Shown piece after piece: positions 46,055-58,512 of a stretch of 64,000 bases of DNA. The stretch is from the NCBI GenBank assembly GCA_946886065.1, contig CAMPHU010000002.1:1-64000 (forward strand), given 5' to 3'. Below the pieces are notes generated by a model. That model made no database searches and was not told the origin of the DNA. It saw only the letters and a program-made list of their open reading frames with translations. The translations under genes were made by a program, and so were the position numbers. Numbering within the stretch: the stretch's first letter is position 1; the number at the start of each line of letters is the position of its first letter. Origin of the DNA: an uncultured Massilia sp. Lineage in GTDB: Bacteria; Pseudomonadota; Gammaproteobacteria; Burkholderiales; Burkholderiaceae.

Positions 46055-47740
46055 ATGAAACTTCCCGTCCTTGCCGCCTCCCTGCTGCTGGCCTTCGGCG
46101 CCGCCCACGCGCCGCTGGCCGCTGCCCAGACCGCGCCCGCATCTGTGCAGGCCAAGCCCTTCGTCTGGGAGAACGCGACCGTCTACTTCCTGCTGACGGA
46201 CCGCTTCAACAACGGCAACCCGGCAAACGACGGCGCCTACGGCCGCAAGCAGGACGCGGCCAAGCTGCGCGGTTTCATGGGCGGCGACCTGGCCGGCGTC
46301 ACGGCCAAGATCCGCGAGGGTTACTTCAAGAACCTGGGCGTGGACGCGATCTGGATCACGCCGCCGGTGGAGCAGATCCACGCCGGCACCGACGAAGGCA
46401 CGGGCAAGAGCTACGGCTTCCACGGCTACTGGGCCAAGGACTTCACGGCGGTCGATGCGGCGCTCGGCACCGAGGAGGACGTGCGCACCCTGGTCGACAC
46501 CGCCCACGCCAACGGCATCCGCGTGATCCTGGACGTGGTGATGAACCACACCGGCCCGGTCACGGAGCAGGACCCGGCCTGGCCGAAGTCCTGGGTGCGC
46601 ACCGGCCCCAAGTGCACCTTCAAGGACGCGCGCACCACCCAGGACTGCACCCTGGTCGACAACCTGCCGGACTTCCTCACCCACAGCAACGCGGCCGTCG
46701 AGCTGCCGCCGATGCTGGCGGCGAAATGGAAGAAGGAAGGGCGCTACGAGCGCGAAGTGAAGGAACTCGACGCCTTCTTCAAGCGCACCGGCTACCCGCG
46801 CGCGCCGCGCTACTACCTGGTCAAGTGGCACGCCGACTGGGTGCGCAAGTACGGCTTCGACGGCTTCCGCGCCGACACCGTCAAGCACACCGAGGCCAGC
46901 GTGTGGAAGGAGCTGAAGAAGGAGGCCAGCCTGGCCTATGAAGACTGGAAGAAGGCCAATCCTGCGAAAAAGCCCGGCGATACGCCGTTCTGGATGGTGT
47001 CCGAAGTCTACGGCTACGCCATCGGCCACGGCCACAAGTACGACCTGGGCGGCGGCGACTTCGTCGACTACCTGGCCAACGGCTTCGACAGCATGATCAA
47101 CTTCGCCATGAAGTCGGACGCGGCCCAGGGCTACGAGAAGCTGTTCTCCAGCTACTCGAAGACCCTCCACGGCGACATGAAGGGCTATTCGGTGCTGAAC
47201 TACATCAGCTCGCACGACGACGGCGGGCCGTTCGACGCCCTGCGCGAGCGTCCCTTCGAGTCCGCCAACAAGCTGCTGCTGGCCCCGGGCGCGGCCCAGA
47301 TCTACTACGGCGACGAGACCGCGCGCCTGCTCAAGATCGACGGCGCGGTCGGCGACGCCACGCTGCGCTCGTTCATGAACTGGGACGAGCTGGCCGCCAA
47401 CGCCCAGCGCGGAACCACGCGCGTGGGCGAAGTGCACGAGCACTGGGCGCGCCTGGGCCGCTTCCGCGCGGCGCACCCGGCGGTGGGCGCCGGCGTCCAC
47501 CAGATGATCCACCACAGCCCCTATACCTTCAAGCGCACCTGGAGCCAGGGCGGCCTGAGCGACCGCGTGGTGGTCGCGCTCGACCTGCCCGCCGACAAGG
47601 CGGTGGCGATTCCGGTGGGCGGCGTGTTCAACGACGGCCAGACCGTGCGCGACTGGTACTCGGGCAAGACCGCCGTGGTCAAGGACGGCAAGGTGCAGTT
47701 CGACAGCCGCAGCCCGGTGGCGCTGATCGCCCAGCACTGA
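46055..47740 (+). CDS. Exported GH13 alpha-amylase (MalS-like)
   Basis: The 561-residue product has a signal peptide ending PLAAAQ. The GH13 barrel contains VYFLLTDRFNNGNP, DVVMNHTGP, nucleophile Asp in FDGFRADTVKH, acid Glu in WMVSEVYGY and Asp in ISSHDDGG. Long insertions between strands, and the order of motifs, match the periplasmic MalS/GH13_19 type. It would cut maltodextrins into small oligomers in the periplasm. It follows pgm by 28 bases. A GC-rich hairpin without a T-tract at 47750-47779 may end the transcript. Confidence 0.9.
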   Translation: MKLPVLAASLLLAFGAAHAPLAAAQTAPASVQAKPFVWENATVYFLLTDRFNNGNPANDGAYGRKQDAAKLRGFMGGDLAGVTAKIREGYFKNLGVDAIWITPPVEQIHAGTDEGTGKSYGFHGYWAKDFTAVDAALGTEEDVRTLVDTAHANGIRVILDVVMNHTGPVTEQDPAWPKSWVRTGPKCTFKDARTTQDCTLVDNLPDFLTHSNAAVELPPMLAAKWKKEGRYEREVKELDAFFKRTGYPRAPRYYLVKWHADWVRKYGFDGFRADTVKHTEASVWKELKKEASLAYEDWKKANPAKKPGDTPFWMVSEVYGYAIGHGHKYDLGGGDFVDYLANGFDSMINFAMKSDAAQGYEKLFSSYSKTLHGDMKGYSVLNYISSHDDGGPFDALRERPFESANKLLLAPGAAQIYYGDETARLLKIDGAVGDATLRSFMNWDELAANAQRGTTRVGEVHEHWARLGRFRAAHPAVGAGVHQMIHHSPYTFKRTWSQGGLSDRVVVALDLPADKAVAIPVGGVFNDGQTVRDWYSGKTAVVKDGKVQFDSRSPVALIAQH

Positions 47741-47868
47741 GCCATGCCCGCACCGCTCCATGCCCTGCCTGGGCGGTGCGCGCCCTCCTGCGGAATGCTG
47801 CTAATCTAAGCCGGATCAGCGTTTTGGAATAAGCATTGGCCGCAGGTTTATGCGAGGCGGGTGAGCGG

Positions 47869-49749
47869 ATGCGCGAAGACAGGGCAGGAGGATGGACCTA
47901 TAGTCGCCTGGACGGCGCGGCCGGCGCCGTGATGTCGTATGGCATCGCCGTGTCCGCACGGCGGGACCAGGCCTATCCCTTGGTCGTCGCCAACGACGCG
48001 CTGCTGCTGGACCCGCCGGATCCCAGGCTCGACTACCTCACGCGGCTGGCCGTCGTCACAGCCGGTGCCGATATCGGCGGCATCAGCCTCATGTTCCAGT
48101 CGCAGATCTGGCTGCCGTCGCGCTTCGGCATCGAGAACCAGGTATTGCCGCGCGCGGGCTCGTTCTGCAACCGCGCGCTGGACGAGGGCGCGCCATGGTT
48201 CGAGGTGGAGGACGCCTGGGGCGACCCGCGCTTTACCGGCAATCCCCTGGTCACGGCGCCGCCCCATTACCGCCACTACGCAGCCGCTCCATTGAGGAGT
48301 CCCGGCCACAGCCTGCGCGGCACCCTGTGGGTGATGAGCAGGAAGCCGCGCCGGCTCGACACCGGCCAGGCCGCCAGGCTCACGCTGATGGCGCGCATCG
48401 TCACCGACATCCTCGAGCTGCGTTATTGCGACCCGGCCACCGGGATGTTCAACCGTTCCGTCTTCCTGCACCACCTGGGCCGCCTGCTGGCGCGGGAATC
48501 GGGCTCGGTGACGGTCGGCTTCATCGACCTGGTGGGTTTCCGCCAGGTGAACGGCATGTTCGGCCGCGCGGCCGGTGACCGCATCCTGCGCATGGTCGGC
48601 CAGCGGCTGGAGGAGTGGGACGGCGAGGGCACGCTACTCGGCCACCTCGGCGGCGACCGCTTCGCCTTCGCCCTGAGTGCGGAGCCGGAGCGGCATGACG
48701 AAAGGATCGTGAGGCTGTGCGCGCTCATCGACCGGCCTTTCGACCTGGGCGACGGTTATGCCCAGACCTTGCATGCCCGCATCGGCATCCAGCGCCAGAC
48801 GGCGCCCTACCGTGGCGACCCGGCCGATGTGCTCGATGCCGCCGACACGGCCGCGGCCACGATTGCGCGCCACATCGACGCCAGCGTGGCGCGCGAGTAC
48901 GACAGCGCCCTGGTGGAGCGCACGCGCCTGCGCTACGAGCTGGGCGAAGCGATCCGCGGCGACGGCCGCCACGGGCGGCTCGAAGTCCACTACCAGCCCC
49001 AGATCGACGTCGCCGCCGGCCGCCTGATCGGCCTGGAAGCGCTGGTGCGCTGGCGCCATCCCGAGTTCGGGCTGGTGGGGCCGGGGATGTTCGTGCCGCA
49101 GGCGGAGACCTCGGGCCGCATCATCGAGCTCGACCTGCACGTGCTGGAACTGGTGTGCCGCGACCTGGGCGGCTGGCGCGCCAGGGGCGTGAAGCTGGCG
49201 CCGGTGTCGCTCAACTTCTCGCGGGTGTCGCTGATGCATGCCGACGTATTCGCGCGTATCGGCGCGATACTGGAGCGGACCGGCACGCCCGGCAGCCTGC
49301 TCGAGCTGGAGGTGACCGAGAGCGTGCTGCTCGACTCCCTGCAGCCGCTGCATGCGCGCATCGCCGCGCTGCGCGGGCTGGGCGTGCGCATCGCCGTCGA
49401 CGACTTCGGCACCGGCTCGTCCAATCTCGACGCGCTCGGGAATTTTCACTTCGACCGGCTCAAGGTGGACCGGCAGTTCGTGCACGGGGTTGCGGGGGAC
49501 CGCAAGAAGGCGGGGCTGTTTGCGCTCATCCAGGGCATTGCCGGGGTGTTTCATGCGGAGCTGGTGTGCGAGGGGCTGGAGGACGAGGCGGACCTGGAAT
49601 GGCTGGTCGGGCGAGGGGCGCATTGCGTGCAAGGGTGGCTGTTCAGCCGGGCTAGGCCGGCGCGGGAAATCGAAGGGGTGCTGCAGCGGTTCCAGGCGGC
49701 GCGGGGAAGGGAGTTGTCGGTTCCCGAGGTGAGGAAGTTGCTGGGCTAG
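47869..49749 (+). CDS. GAF-GGDEF-EAL protein, probable c-di-GMP phosphodiesterase
   Basis: The product has about 626 residues. A GAF domain (about 40-180) is followed by a GGDEF domain whose active site is changed to GGDRF (residues 261-265), so cyclase activity is probably lost. The EAL domain is intact: GLEALVRWRHPEFG with E390-A-L, later DDFGTGSSN and KVDRQFVHG. It should hydrolyse c-di-GMP, with GGDEF perhaps binding GTP as a regulatory site. The start is uncertain: ATG 47869 has GGTGAG close by; TTG 47836 would add 11 residues. No glucan-related feature is seen. Confidence 0.85.
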   Translation: MREDRAGGWTYSRLDGAAGAVMSYGIAVSARRDQAYPLVVANDALLLDPPDPRLDYLTRLAVVTAGADIGGISLMFQSQIWLPSRFGIENQVLPRAGSFCNRALDEGAPWFEVEDAWGDPRFTGNPLVTAPPHYRHYAAAPLRSPGHSLRGTLWVMSRKPRRLDTGQAARLTLMARIVTDILELRYCDPATGMFNRSVFLHHLGRLLARESGSVTVGFIDLVGFRQVNGMFGRAAGDRILRMVGQRLEEWDGEGTLLGHLGGDRFAFALSAEPERHDERIVRLCALIDRPFDLGDGYAQTLHARIGIQRQTAPYRGDPADVLDAADTAAATIARHIDASVAREYDSALVERTRLRYELGEAIRGDGRHGRLEVHYQPQIDVAAGRLIGLEALVRWRHPEFGLVGPGMFVPQAETSGRIIELDLHVLELVCRDLGGWRARGVKLAPVSLNFSRVSLMHADVFARIGAILERTGTPGSLLELEVTESVLLDSLQPLHARIAALRGLGVRIAVDDFGTGSSNLDALGNFHFDRLKVDRQFVHGVAGDRKKAGLFALIQGIAGVFHAELVCEGLEDEADLEWLVGRGAHCVQGWLFSRARPAREIEGVLQRFQAARGRELSVPEVRKLLG

Positions 49750-49766
49750 TGGTGTGCACGCAAACC

Positions 49767-49868
49767 TGGTTCCCGGCCTTCGCGGGGATGACGGAGGAAG
49801 GGTAGCGGACTACGATCAGGATTGTGGCCAGCTCACTCATCCGTCATCCCCGCGAAGGCGGGGACCCA
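49767..49868. repeat. Inverted pair of REP-like repeats
   Basis: The left arm (49767-49794) and the right arm (49841-49868) are 28 bases long and nearly perfect inverted copies, sharing TTCGCGGGGATGACGG, with a 46-base spacer. Each arm also folds into a small hairpin around GCCTTCGC. The arrangement is a BIME-like unit in the gap between the EAL gene and the first glucokinase fusion gene. Confidence 0.8.
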
Positions 49869-49946
49869 TGTTTCTTTGAGCAGCCACGCCATAACCTAGC
49901 AACCCCACCGGTTTTTCTCCCTGGAGATCAATGGTATCCTACCGCG

Positions 49947-51803
49947 ATGACCGTCGATCCTTCCACCGAACTGAAACCCACCCGCGCGGCATTCGCCGAC
50001 GGCCCGCGCCTGCTGGCCGACATCGGCGCGACTCACGCGCGCTTTGGCCTCGAAACCGCGCCCGGCGTGCTGAGCAAGGTCGCCGTGCTGCGCTGCGACG
50101 ACTATTCCGGCATCGTGCCGCTGCTGGAGGCCTACCTGGCGCAGATCCAGGGCACGCGCATCCTGCACGCCGCCTTCGCGCTGGCCAACCCGATCAGCGG
50201 CGACACCATCCGCATGACCAACCGCGACTGGCAGTTCTCGACCGACGAGGTGCGCCGCACCCTCGGCCTGTCGACCCTGCTGATCGTGAACGACTTCACC
50301 GCGCTGGCGATGGCACTGCCGGGCTTCCAGCCCAAGGACCTGCTGCAGATCGGCGGCGGCGCGCCGCAGAGCCATGCGGTGGCCGGCCTGCTCGGCCCCG
50401 GCACCGGCCTGGGCGTGTCGGGCGTGATCCCGACCATGGACGGCTTCGTCACCCTCGGCTCGGAGGGCGGCCACGTCAACTTCGCCCCGGCCGACGAGCG
50501 CGAGTTCGCCATCCTGCAGTACGCCTGGCGCGAGTGGCAGCACGTCTCGAACGAGCGCCTGATCTCCGGCCCCGGCATGGAAATCATCTACCGCGCGCTG
50601 GCCCAGCGCAACGGCGTCAACGCGCCGCCGCGCGACGCGGCCGCCATCGTGGCCGGCGCGCTGGAAGCGGAGGATCCGCTGTGCCTGGAAGTGCTGGAGT
50701 GCTTCTGCGGCATGCTCGGCGGCGCGGCCGCCAACCTGGCCGTGACCCTGGGCGCATTCGGCGGCATCTTCATCGGCGGCGGCATCGTGCCGCGCATCGC
50801 CGAGTGGTTCGCCGCCTCGCCCTTCCGCGCGCGTTTCGAGGCCAAGGGCCGCTTCACCGACTACCTGGCGCAGATCCCGACCTACGTGATCATGACGCCG
50901 AATCCGGCCCTGTACGGCGTGTCGGCGATCCTGTCCGAACACCTGCGCGGCCGTAGCGGCGCCAACACCCTGATGGACCGCGTGCAGCAGTTGCGCCACG
51001 AGCTCTCGCCGGCCGAGCAGCGCGTCGCGGCGCTCGTCATCGAGCATCCGCGCAAGGTCTTGTCCGAGCCGATCGCCGAGATCGCGCGCCTGGCGGACGT
51101 GAGCCAGCCGACCGTGATCCGCTTCTGCCGCTCGCTCGGCTTCCAGGGCCTGGCCGAGTTCAAGCTCAAGTTCGCAGGCAGCCTGACCGGCACCATCCCG
51201 GTGCGCCACAGCCAGGTGCGCATGAGCGACAGCACCCACGACCTGTCGGCCAAGGTGATCGACAACACCGTGTCGGCGATCCTGAAATTCCGCGACCAGC
51301 TCGACGTGCACGCGATCGACCGCGCCATCGAGATCCTGCGCCGCGCGCGCCGGGTGGAGTTCTACGCGATGGGCAATTCGCGCGCGGTGGCGCTGGACGC
51401 CCAGCACAAGTTCTTCCGCTTCCGCATCCCGGCCGCGCTGTACGGCGACTCGCACCTGCTGAACCTGGCAGCCGGCCTGCTGGGACCGGGCGACGTGGCG
51501 ATCGCGATCTCCACCGCCGGCCAGCTGCCCGAGCTGCTGGAAGCGGTCGACACCGCGCGCGCCGCCGGCGCCGAGGTCATTGCCATCACCAGCAGCAAGT
51601 CGGCGCTGGCCAAGAAAGCCAACGTTTGCCTGGCGGTCGACCACACCGAGGACAGCACGACCTTCCTGTCGATGATCTCGCGCATCCTGCAGCTGCTCCT
51701 GGTCGACATCATGTCGGTCGGGATCTCGCTCGGCGCGCAGGGGGAGGGCAGCCAGGCCGACATCGAAGAGCGCAGGCTCCTGATCTCGCACCTGGATATC
51801 TGA
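49947..51803 (+). CDS. Bifunctional glucokinase / RpiR(HexR)-type regulator, copy 1
   Basis: The 618-residue fusion has a glucokinase domain (about 20-340) with phosphate loop LADIGATHARF and LGPGTGLGVSG, plus the sugar-binding SEGGHVNFAPADERE. Next is an RpiR helix-turn-helix (about 360-430; EIARLADVSQPTVIRFCRS) and a SIS sugar-phosphate-binding domain (about 460-600; EFYAMGNSRAVALDAQ). It would phosphorylate glucose and bind DNA under control of a hexose-phosphate ligand such as KDPG, as HexR does. This fusion is known in betaproteobacteria. ATG 49947 has no good binding site. A close paralogue starts at 60195. Confidence 0.92.
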   Translation: MTVDPSTELKPTRAAFADGPRLLADIGATHARFGLETAPGVLSKVAVLRCDDYSGIVPLLEAYLAQIQGTRILHAAFALANPISGDTIRMTNRDWQFSTDEVRRTLGLSTLLIVNDFTALAMALPGFQPKDLLQIGGGAPQSHAVAGLLGPGTGLGVSGVIPTMDGFVTLGSEGGHVNFAPADEREFAILQYAWREWQHVSNERLISGPGMEIIYRALAQRNGVNAPPRDAAAIVAGALEAEDPLCLEVLECFCGMLGGAAANLAVTLGAFGGIFIGGGIVPRIAEWFAASPFRARFEAKGRFTDYLAQIPTYVIMTPNPALYGVSAILSEHLRGRSGANTLMDRVQQLRHELSPAEQRVAALVIEHPRKVLSEPIAEIARLADVSQPTVIRFCRSLGFQGLAEFKLKFAGSLTGTIPVRHSQVRMSDSTHDLSAKVIDNTVSAILKFRDQLDVHAIDRAIEILRRARRVEFYAMGNSRAVALDAQHKFFRFRIPAALYGDSHLLNLAAGLLGPGDVAIAISTAGQLPELLEAVDTARAAGAEVIAITSSKSALAKKANVCLAVDHTEDSTTFLSMISRILQLLLVDIMSVGISLGAQGEGSQADIEERRLLISHLDI

Positions 51804-51911
51804 GGGGACGATCCGCCACCTGCCGCTCCGCATGTGCGCCGGCGGCAGGGACAAGGGCGTGGCGGGCTGCGCCAGGACTACGCTGCCCGCCGGGTGCGTC
51901 GAGCAGGAACT

Positions 51912-52883
51912 TCAGCGTAAATAGGGCGCGACGTTGGCGGCAACGCGCTCGATCTCTTCCCTCGTCAGCGGCAAGGCCGTGAACGCAGCCCAGGCCTCGC
52001 GCGGATGCATGTTCGTCGGCGTGACCGCATCCGACCCGAACAGCACCTTGTCGACGCCCACCATCCGTATCCGCTGCACCATCTCGCGCGCATGCTCCGG
52101 CGTGATGTCCGGCGTGGCGATCGAGGCCACGTCGAAGTACAACTGGCGCGTGTTCGGATCGCGCCGCGCCGCCGCCTCGGCGAAGACGCGCATGACCTCG
52201 TTGGCCGGCGGGTCGTCGTAGCCCGGACCGGCGCCGGCGAAGTGCGCCACCTGCACCGGAATGTCGGCCGCCAGCGGCATCAGCTGCTCGAGGAAGGCGC
52301 GCGCCTGGGCTTCGCCATACGGGCGCTTGAGCGAGATCGAGGCGCGCAGGTGGAGCGCGATCGCCATGCGGTGGCGGTTGGCGGCGCGGAAGACTTCCTT
52401 CAGCCTGGCGATGTGCTCCGGCTTGTCCAGCTGCACATCCGAATTCCCGAAGTGCATCTTGATCCCGTGCCGCAGCTGCTTGTGCGCGGCACAGCGCTCC
52501 AGCTCGGCCAGCGCGTAGTCCTTGAGCGGATTGAAGCCGCAGAAAGCGCGCAGGCGCTCCGGATACCTGGCCGCCTGGGCGCCGGTCCAGTCGTTCTCCG
52601 CCTTCACCTTGCCGTATTCGTCCTCGATCACGCGCGACGGGCGCCCATACATGTAGGCCACCGACATGATCGCCGCGCGCCGGATGCCGGCCTTGTCCAG
52701 GTAGCCGACCAGGTCCTCGGCCGGGAGTGGCTGCGGCCCGGTGGGACCGGGCTTGAGCAGCTCGATGATGCCCGGGCTGAACAGGTGCTGGTGATGGTCG
52801 GCGGCCGGCTGGGCGGCGGCGGCCAGGGGCAGGGCGAAGACGAACGACAGACCCGCTGCAAGGCGGCGCAACAGCAAAGGCAT
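51912..52883 (-). CDS. Exported amidohydrolase-like TIM-barrel protein
   Basis: The 323-residue product has a signal peptide ending AAAQPA. HHQHLF near the start supplies an HxH metal motif, HFAGAGPG a further histidine, and LFGSDAVTPTNM the C-terminal aspartate. These fit the amidohydrolase-2 family (PF04909), which acts on lactones, decarboxylation substrates or cyclic amides. Export to the periplasm is less common for this family. There is no operon partner: the upstream gene is convergent and the next is divergent. Confidence 0.8.
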   Translation of the reverse strand: MPLLLRRLAAGLSFVFALPLAAAAQPAADHHQHLFSPGIIELLKPGPTGPQPLPAEDLVGYLDKAGIRRAAIMSVAYMYGRPSRVIEDEYGKVKAENDWTGAQAARYPERLRAFCGFNPLKDYALAELERCAAHKQLRHGIKMHFGNSDVQLDKPEHIARLKEVFRAANRHRMAIALHLRASISLKRPYGEAQARAFLEQLMPLAADIPVQVAHFAGAGPGYDDPPANEVMRVFAEAAARRDPNTRQLYFDVASIATPDITPEHAREMVQRIRMVGVDKVLFGSDAVTPTNMHPREAWAAFTALPLTREEIERVAANVAPYLR

Positions 52884-53055
52884 GGCAAGTCCCGGGCAAG
52901 GAAGATGACCCAGCCTAGCGCCGGATGGCCGGACTGTCCATTACAAACGGATACATACGGTGCCCGGCGGCAGCGCGGCGCAGCAGCTGTGCGTCACCGG
53001 CCCGGGGCTTCTGTTATGGTTTTGGCATCCAGACATCGATTGCGAAGGAGCCGGC

Positions 53056-53367
53056 ATGGAACGATACCTGATCGTTTACCGAGGGTCGACCGTCGACGAG
53101 GCGGAAGGCCTGCAACACGATCCCGCACGCTGGGATGCGTGGTTCAGCGCGCTCGGCTCCGCCCTGGTAGAGCGCGGCGGCCTGGCGCACAGCAGCGTCG
53201 AGGTGCCGAGCCGCTTGCGCGGTCCCAAGCTCAACAGCGCTTCGCTCTCGGGCTATTCGGTGATCGCGGCGGCGGATTTCAACGAAGCCGTGCGGCTGGC
53301 GGAGGAGTGCCCGATCTTCGACGAGAAGGGGTCGGTCGAGATCGCGCGGCTGACGAGCCAGCAGTAA
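53056..53367 (+). CDS. YCII-related domain protein
   Basis: The 103-residue single-domain protein begins MERYLIVYRGSTV and has the ferredoxin-like alpha/beta pattern of YCII/DGPF-type proteins (SGYSVIAAADFNEAVRLAEECPIF). AAGGAG is 8 bases before ATG 53056; the longer frame is unsupported. Some relatives accompany ECF sigma factors, but none is adjacent. It is convergent with the response regulator gene, 1 base apart. The function is unknown. Confidence 0.78.
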   Translation: MERYLIVYRGSTVDEAEGLQHDPARWDAWFSALGSALVERGGLAHSSVEVPSRLRGPKLNSASLSGYSVIAAADFNEAVRLAEECPIFDEKGSVEIARLTSQQ

Positions 53368-53368
53368 C

Positions 53369-53770
53369 TCAGATGAAGGGCGTGAGGGTGATGCGCAGCA
53401 GCTGGGAATATTCGCTCACCCCCATCGCCTTGGCCATGTAGTTGGCCGCCCCCAGCAGGGAGGCGCGCATGCGGTCGGCCTCGACCGGCACCTCGGTCAT
53501 CACCACGGCCGGGACATCCTGCAGGTGCGGGACCGAGCGGATGAATTTCAACACTTCGAAGCCGTCGATCTTGGGCATGCGCACATCGAGCAGGATCAGG
53601 CCGAAGTCGCGCGCACCCGGCTCGCTTGCCGTGGCGCCCAGCAGCGCGATGGCCTGTTCCGCATCCGGGACGTGGACGACGGGGTTCGTGATCCCGCATT
53701 GACCGAGAGCCAGGATCGTGAGGTCGGCATCGAGCTGGCTATCCTCGATCAATAGAATCGTATCGCACAT
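53369..53770 (-). CDS. Single-domain response regulator (CheY/Rcp1-like)
   Basis: The 133-residue receiver domain alone carries the acidic pair in ILLIEDSQLD, phospho-acceptor Asp in LILLDVRMPKIDG, conserved Thr in VVMTEV and Lys in NYMAKAM. The spacing of the longer loop before the Lys resembles the Rcp1 group that pairs with phytochrome-like GAF kinases. No kinase is adjacent; the orphan GAF kinase at 2991-4190 is a conceivable partner, but only by inference. ATG 53770 was chosen because the preceding 13 residues lack receiver features. Confidence 0.85.
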   Translation of the reverse strand: MCDTILLIEDSQLDADLTILALGQCGITNPVVHVPDAEQAIALLGATASEPGARDFGLILLDVRMPKIDGFEVLKFIRSVPHLQDVPAVVMTEVPVEADRMRASLLGAANYMAKAMGVSEYSQLLRITLTPFI

Positions 53771-53869
53771 CCGGAAGATTGTATTCCGCACAACAGGAGC
53801 GGCGCGCACGATTGGGGCTGGCTTGATCCCCCGTATCGCGCGCGCAGCTTCCCGTTCGCATCTTCCCGC

Positions 53870-56593
<2,724 letters not shown>

Positions 56594-56708
56594 GGTGGGT
56601 GGACGGGGCGCCCAGTCCACGCCTGCAAGCGGCCGGGGATGCTGCCGTCAAAAAAATGATAGGGAGGCTGCCCGAAGGCGTGGACGGCCGGGCCGTCCAC
56701 CGAACGGA

Positions 56709-58307
56709 TTACGCCGCGGTCGCGCGGTAGTGGTCGACCATCTTGTAGCGCGTCGCATACCAGCCGAACACCGCCGCCGCCAGCAGCGCGAAGCCGGCGA
56801 AGAAGTACATCTGGAAGGCGATCACGCCCACGCCCGAGTTCTCGATGTGGGCGATCACGGCCTCGTTCTTGACGCCCGCGTTCACGATCAGGACCCACAG
56901 GTTGCCGACGGTGACGGCCAGGTACCACAGCGCCATGATCACGCCTTTCATCGCAGCCGGGGCCTGGCTGTACGCGAACTCCAGGCCGGTGGCCGAGACC
57001 AGCACCTCGCCCAGGGTCAGCAGCGCGTAAGGCAGGATCTGCCAGGCGATCGAGACCGGGTCGCCGGCATCGAGCTGCACCTGCAGGTTGCCGACCACCA
57101 CCCAGGCCGCCGCCGACAGGGCGATGCCGGTTGTCATGCGGCGCAGCGGAGTCGGTTCCAGGCCAATGGCGCGCAGCAGCGGGAACAGGGCGAAGTTGTT
57201 GAAGGGGATAAGGATCATCACCAGCAGCGGGTTCAGGGCCTGCATCTGGGCCGGGATGATGGTGAAGGTCGAACCGAACAGGCTCACCTCGTTGCTCATG
57301 GCGTTGGCCTGCACGATCCAGGTCGAGGCCTTCTGGTCGAACAGCGACCAGAACGGGGTGACCAGGCCGAACACGATCAGGATGCGCAGCACGGCGCGCA
57401 CGCCGTCCACCGCTTCATCCGGATGCTGGGCGCGGGCGCGGTCCAGCTGCATCGAAGCGCCGATGCCGACAAAAGCAAGCAGGAACACCAGCGCCGTGCA
57501 GGCGGCGATCACGAAGCCCCACTTGGGCGTCATCGCGAGCGAGACCACGGCGGCGATGGCGCCGATGCCGGCCACGATCAGACCGGGACGGCCTTGGCCG
57601 GGCGCCTGCGCCAGCAGGGCAGTGCGCACCACGCGCAGGAAGGAATGCGGGTTGCTCGGCGCCGGCGGCACGTGCACGTACTTGCGCTTGCCGCTCCACA
57701 GGACCATGGTGGCGATGAACATCAGGATGCCCGGAATGCCGAAGGCCACCGAGGGGCCGTAGTCGCGCAGGAAGATCGGCATCAGCAGCGAGGCGAAGAA
57801 GGAGCCGAAGTTGATGATCCAGTAGAAGGCGTCGAACACCACCTTGGCCTTGTCCTTGTTGGTCTTGTCGAACTGGTCGCCGACAAAGGAAGCCACCAGC
57901 GGCTTGATGCCGCCCGAGCCGAAGGCGATCAGGAACAGGCCGAAGTAGAAGCCGTTGACGCTGTCCTCGAACAGGGCCAGGCAGGCGTGGCCGGCGCAGT
58001 AGATCAGGCTGAACCAGAAAATGGTGTTGTACTTGCCGTAGTAGCGGTCGGCCAGCCAGCCGCCCAGCAGCGGGAAGAAGTACACGCCCATCATGAAGGT
58101 GTGGAAGACGTGCTTGGCTTCGCCGGTGCGTTCGGACTCGGCCACGAACAGCAGCAGGGTCGAGATCAGGAAGGGCGTCAGGATGTTGCGCATCCCGTAG
58201 AAGCTGAAGCGCTCGCAGCCCTCGTTGGCGATGATGTAGGGGATCTGCCGCGGCATGCGTCCTGCGCTGCCGGTGGAGACGGTAGTGGTGGTGGCTGGTG
58301 AAGTCAT
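56709..58307 (-). CDS. POT/PTR family peptide MFS transporter
   Basis: The 532-residue product has about 14 hydrophobic helices. The family motifs are visible: NEGCERFSFYGMR (ExxERFxYYG-like proton/peptide site) in helix 1, and FDAFYWIINFGS, the PTR2 FYxxINxGS motif. It would import di- or tripeptides with protons. It lies downstream of the divergent regulatory region shared with the cytoplasmic alpha-glucosidase, which could give it glucan-linked control; that is unusual for a peptide importer. Confidence 0.88.
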   Translation of the reverse strand: MTSPATTTTVSTGSAGRMPRQIPYIIANEGCERFSFYGMRNILTPFLISTLLLFVAESERTGEAKHVFHTFMMGVYFFPLLGGWLADRYYGKYNTIFWFSLIYCAGHACLALFEDSVNGFYFGLFLIAFGSGGIKPLVASFVGDQFDKTNKDKAKVVFDAFYWIINFGSFFASLLMPIFLRDYGPSVAFGIPGILMFIATMVLWSGKRKYVHVPPAPSNPHSFLRVVRTALLAQAPGQGRPGLIVAGIGAIAAVVSLAMTPKWGFVIAACTALVFLLAFVGIGASMQLDRARAQHPDEAVDGVRAVLRILIVFGLVTPFWSLFDQKASTWIVQANAMSNEVSLFGSTFTIIPAQMQALNPLLVMILIPFNNFALFPLLRAIGLEPTPLRRMTTGIALSAAAWVVVGNLQVQLDAGDPVSIAWQILPYALLTLGEVLVSATGLEFAYSQAPAAMKGVIMALWYLAVTVGNLWVLIVNAGVKNEAVIAHIENSGVGVIAFQMYFFAGFALLAAAVFGWYATRYKMVDHYRATAA

Positions 58308-58411
58308 GGGCTTCGTTTTCCCGATTATGCGAAACAGACGCGATCCTATGCCGAGGCTGAGCTACTTTGCAATAAAAATATCTCACCGACATGTTGGCAG
58401 GTGGAGATGTT

Positions 58412-58428
58412 ACGTAGTTTAGTTACGT
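58412..58428. promoter_or_regulatory. HexR-like operator candidate 5
   Basis: ACGTAGTTTAGTTACGT has perfect five-base arms (ACGTA/TACGT) and the same 7-base centre spacing as the other candidates, with TGTA changed to CGTA. It lies between the POT transporter and alpha-glucosidase genes, 105 bases from the first and 142 from the second. Confidence 0.5.
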
Positions 58429-58512
58429 GACATATGTTGCGTCGACGCAAATAAAATTTACAAGTAGTTGAATTTAAAGAAATTAATGTGATTAAGCGCT
58501 CAGCTGCTTGAA

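Noticed and set aside
49767..49868. An insertion sequence or attachment site
   Set aside because: No transposase or integrase, no target duplication, and arms of only 28 bases with hairpin cores fit REP-type repeats better.
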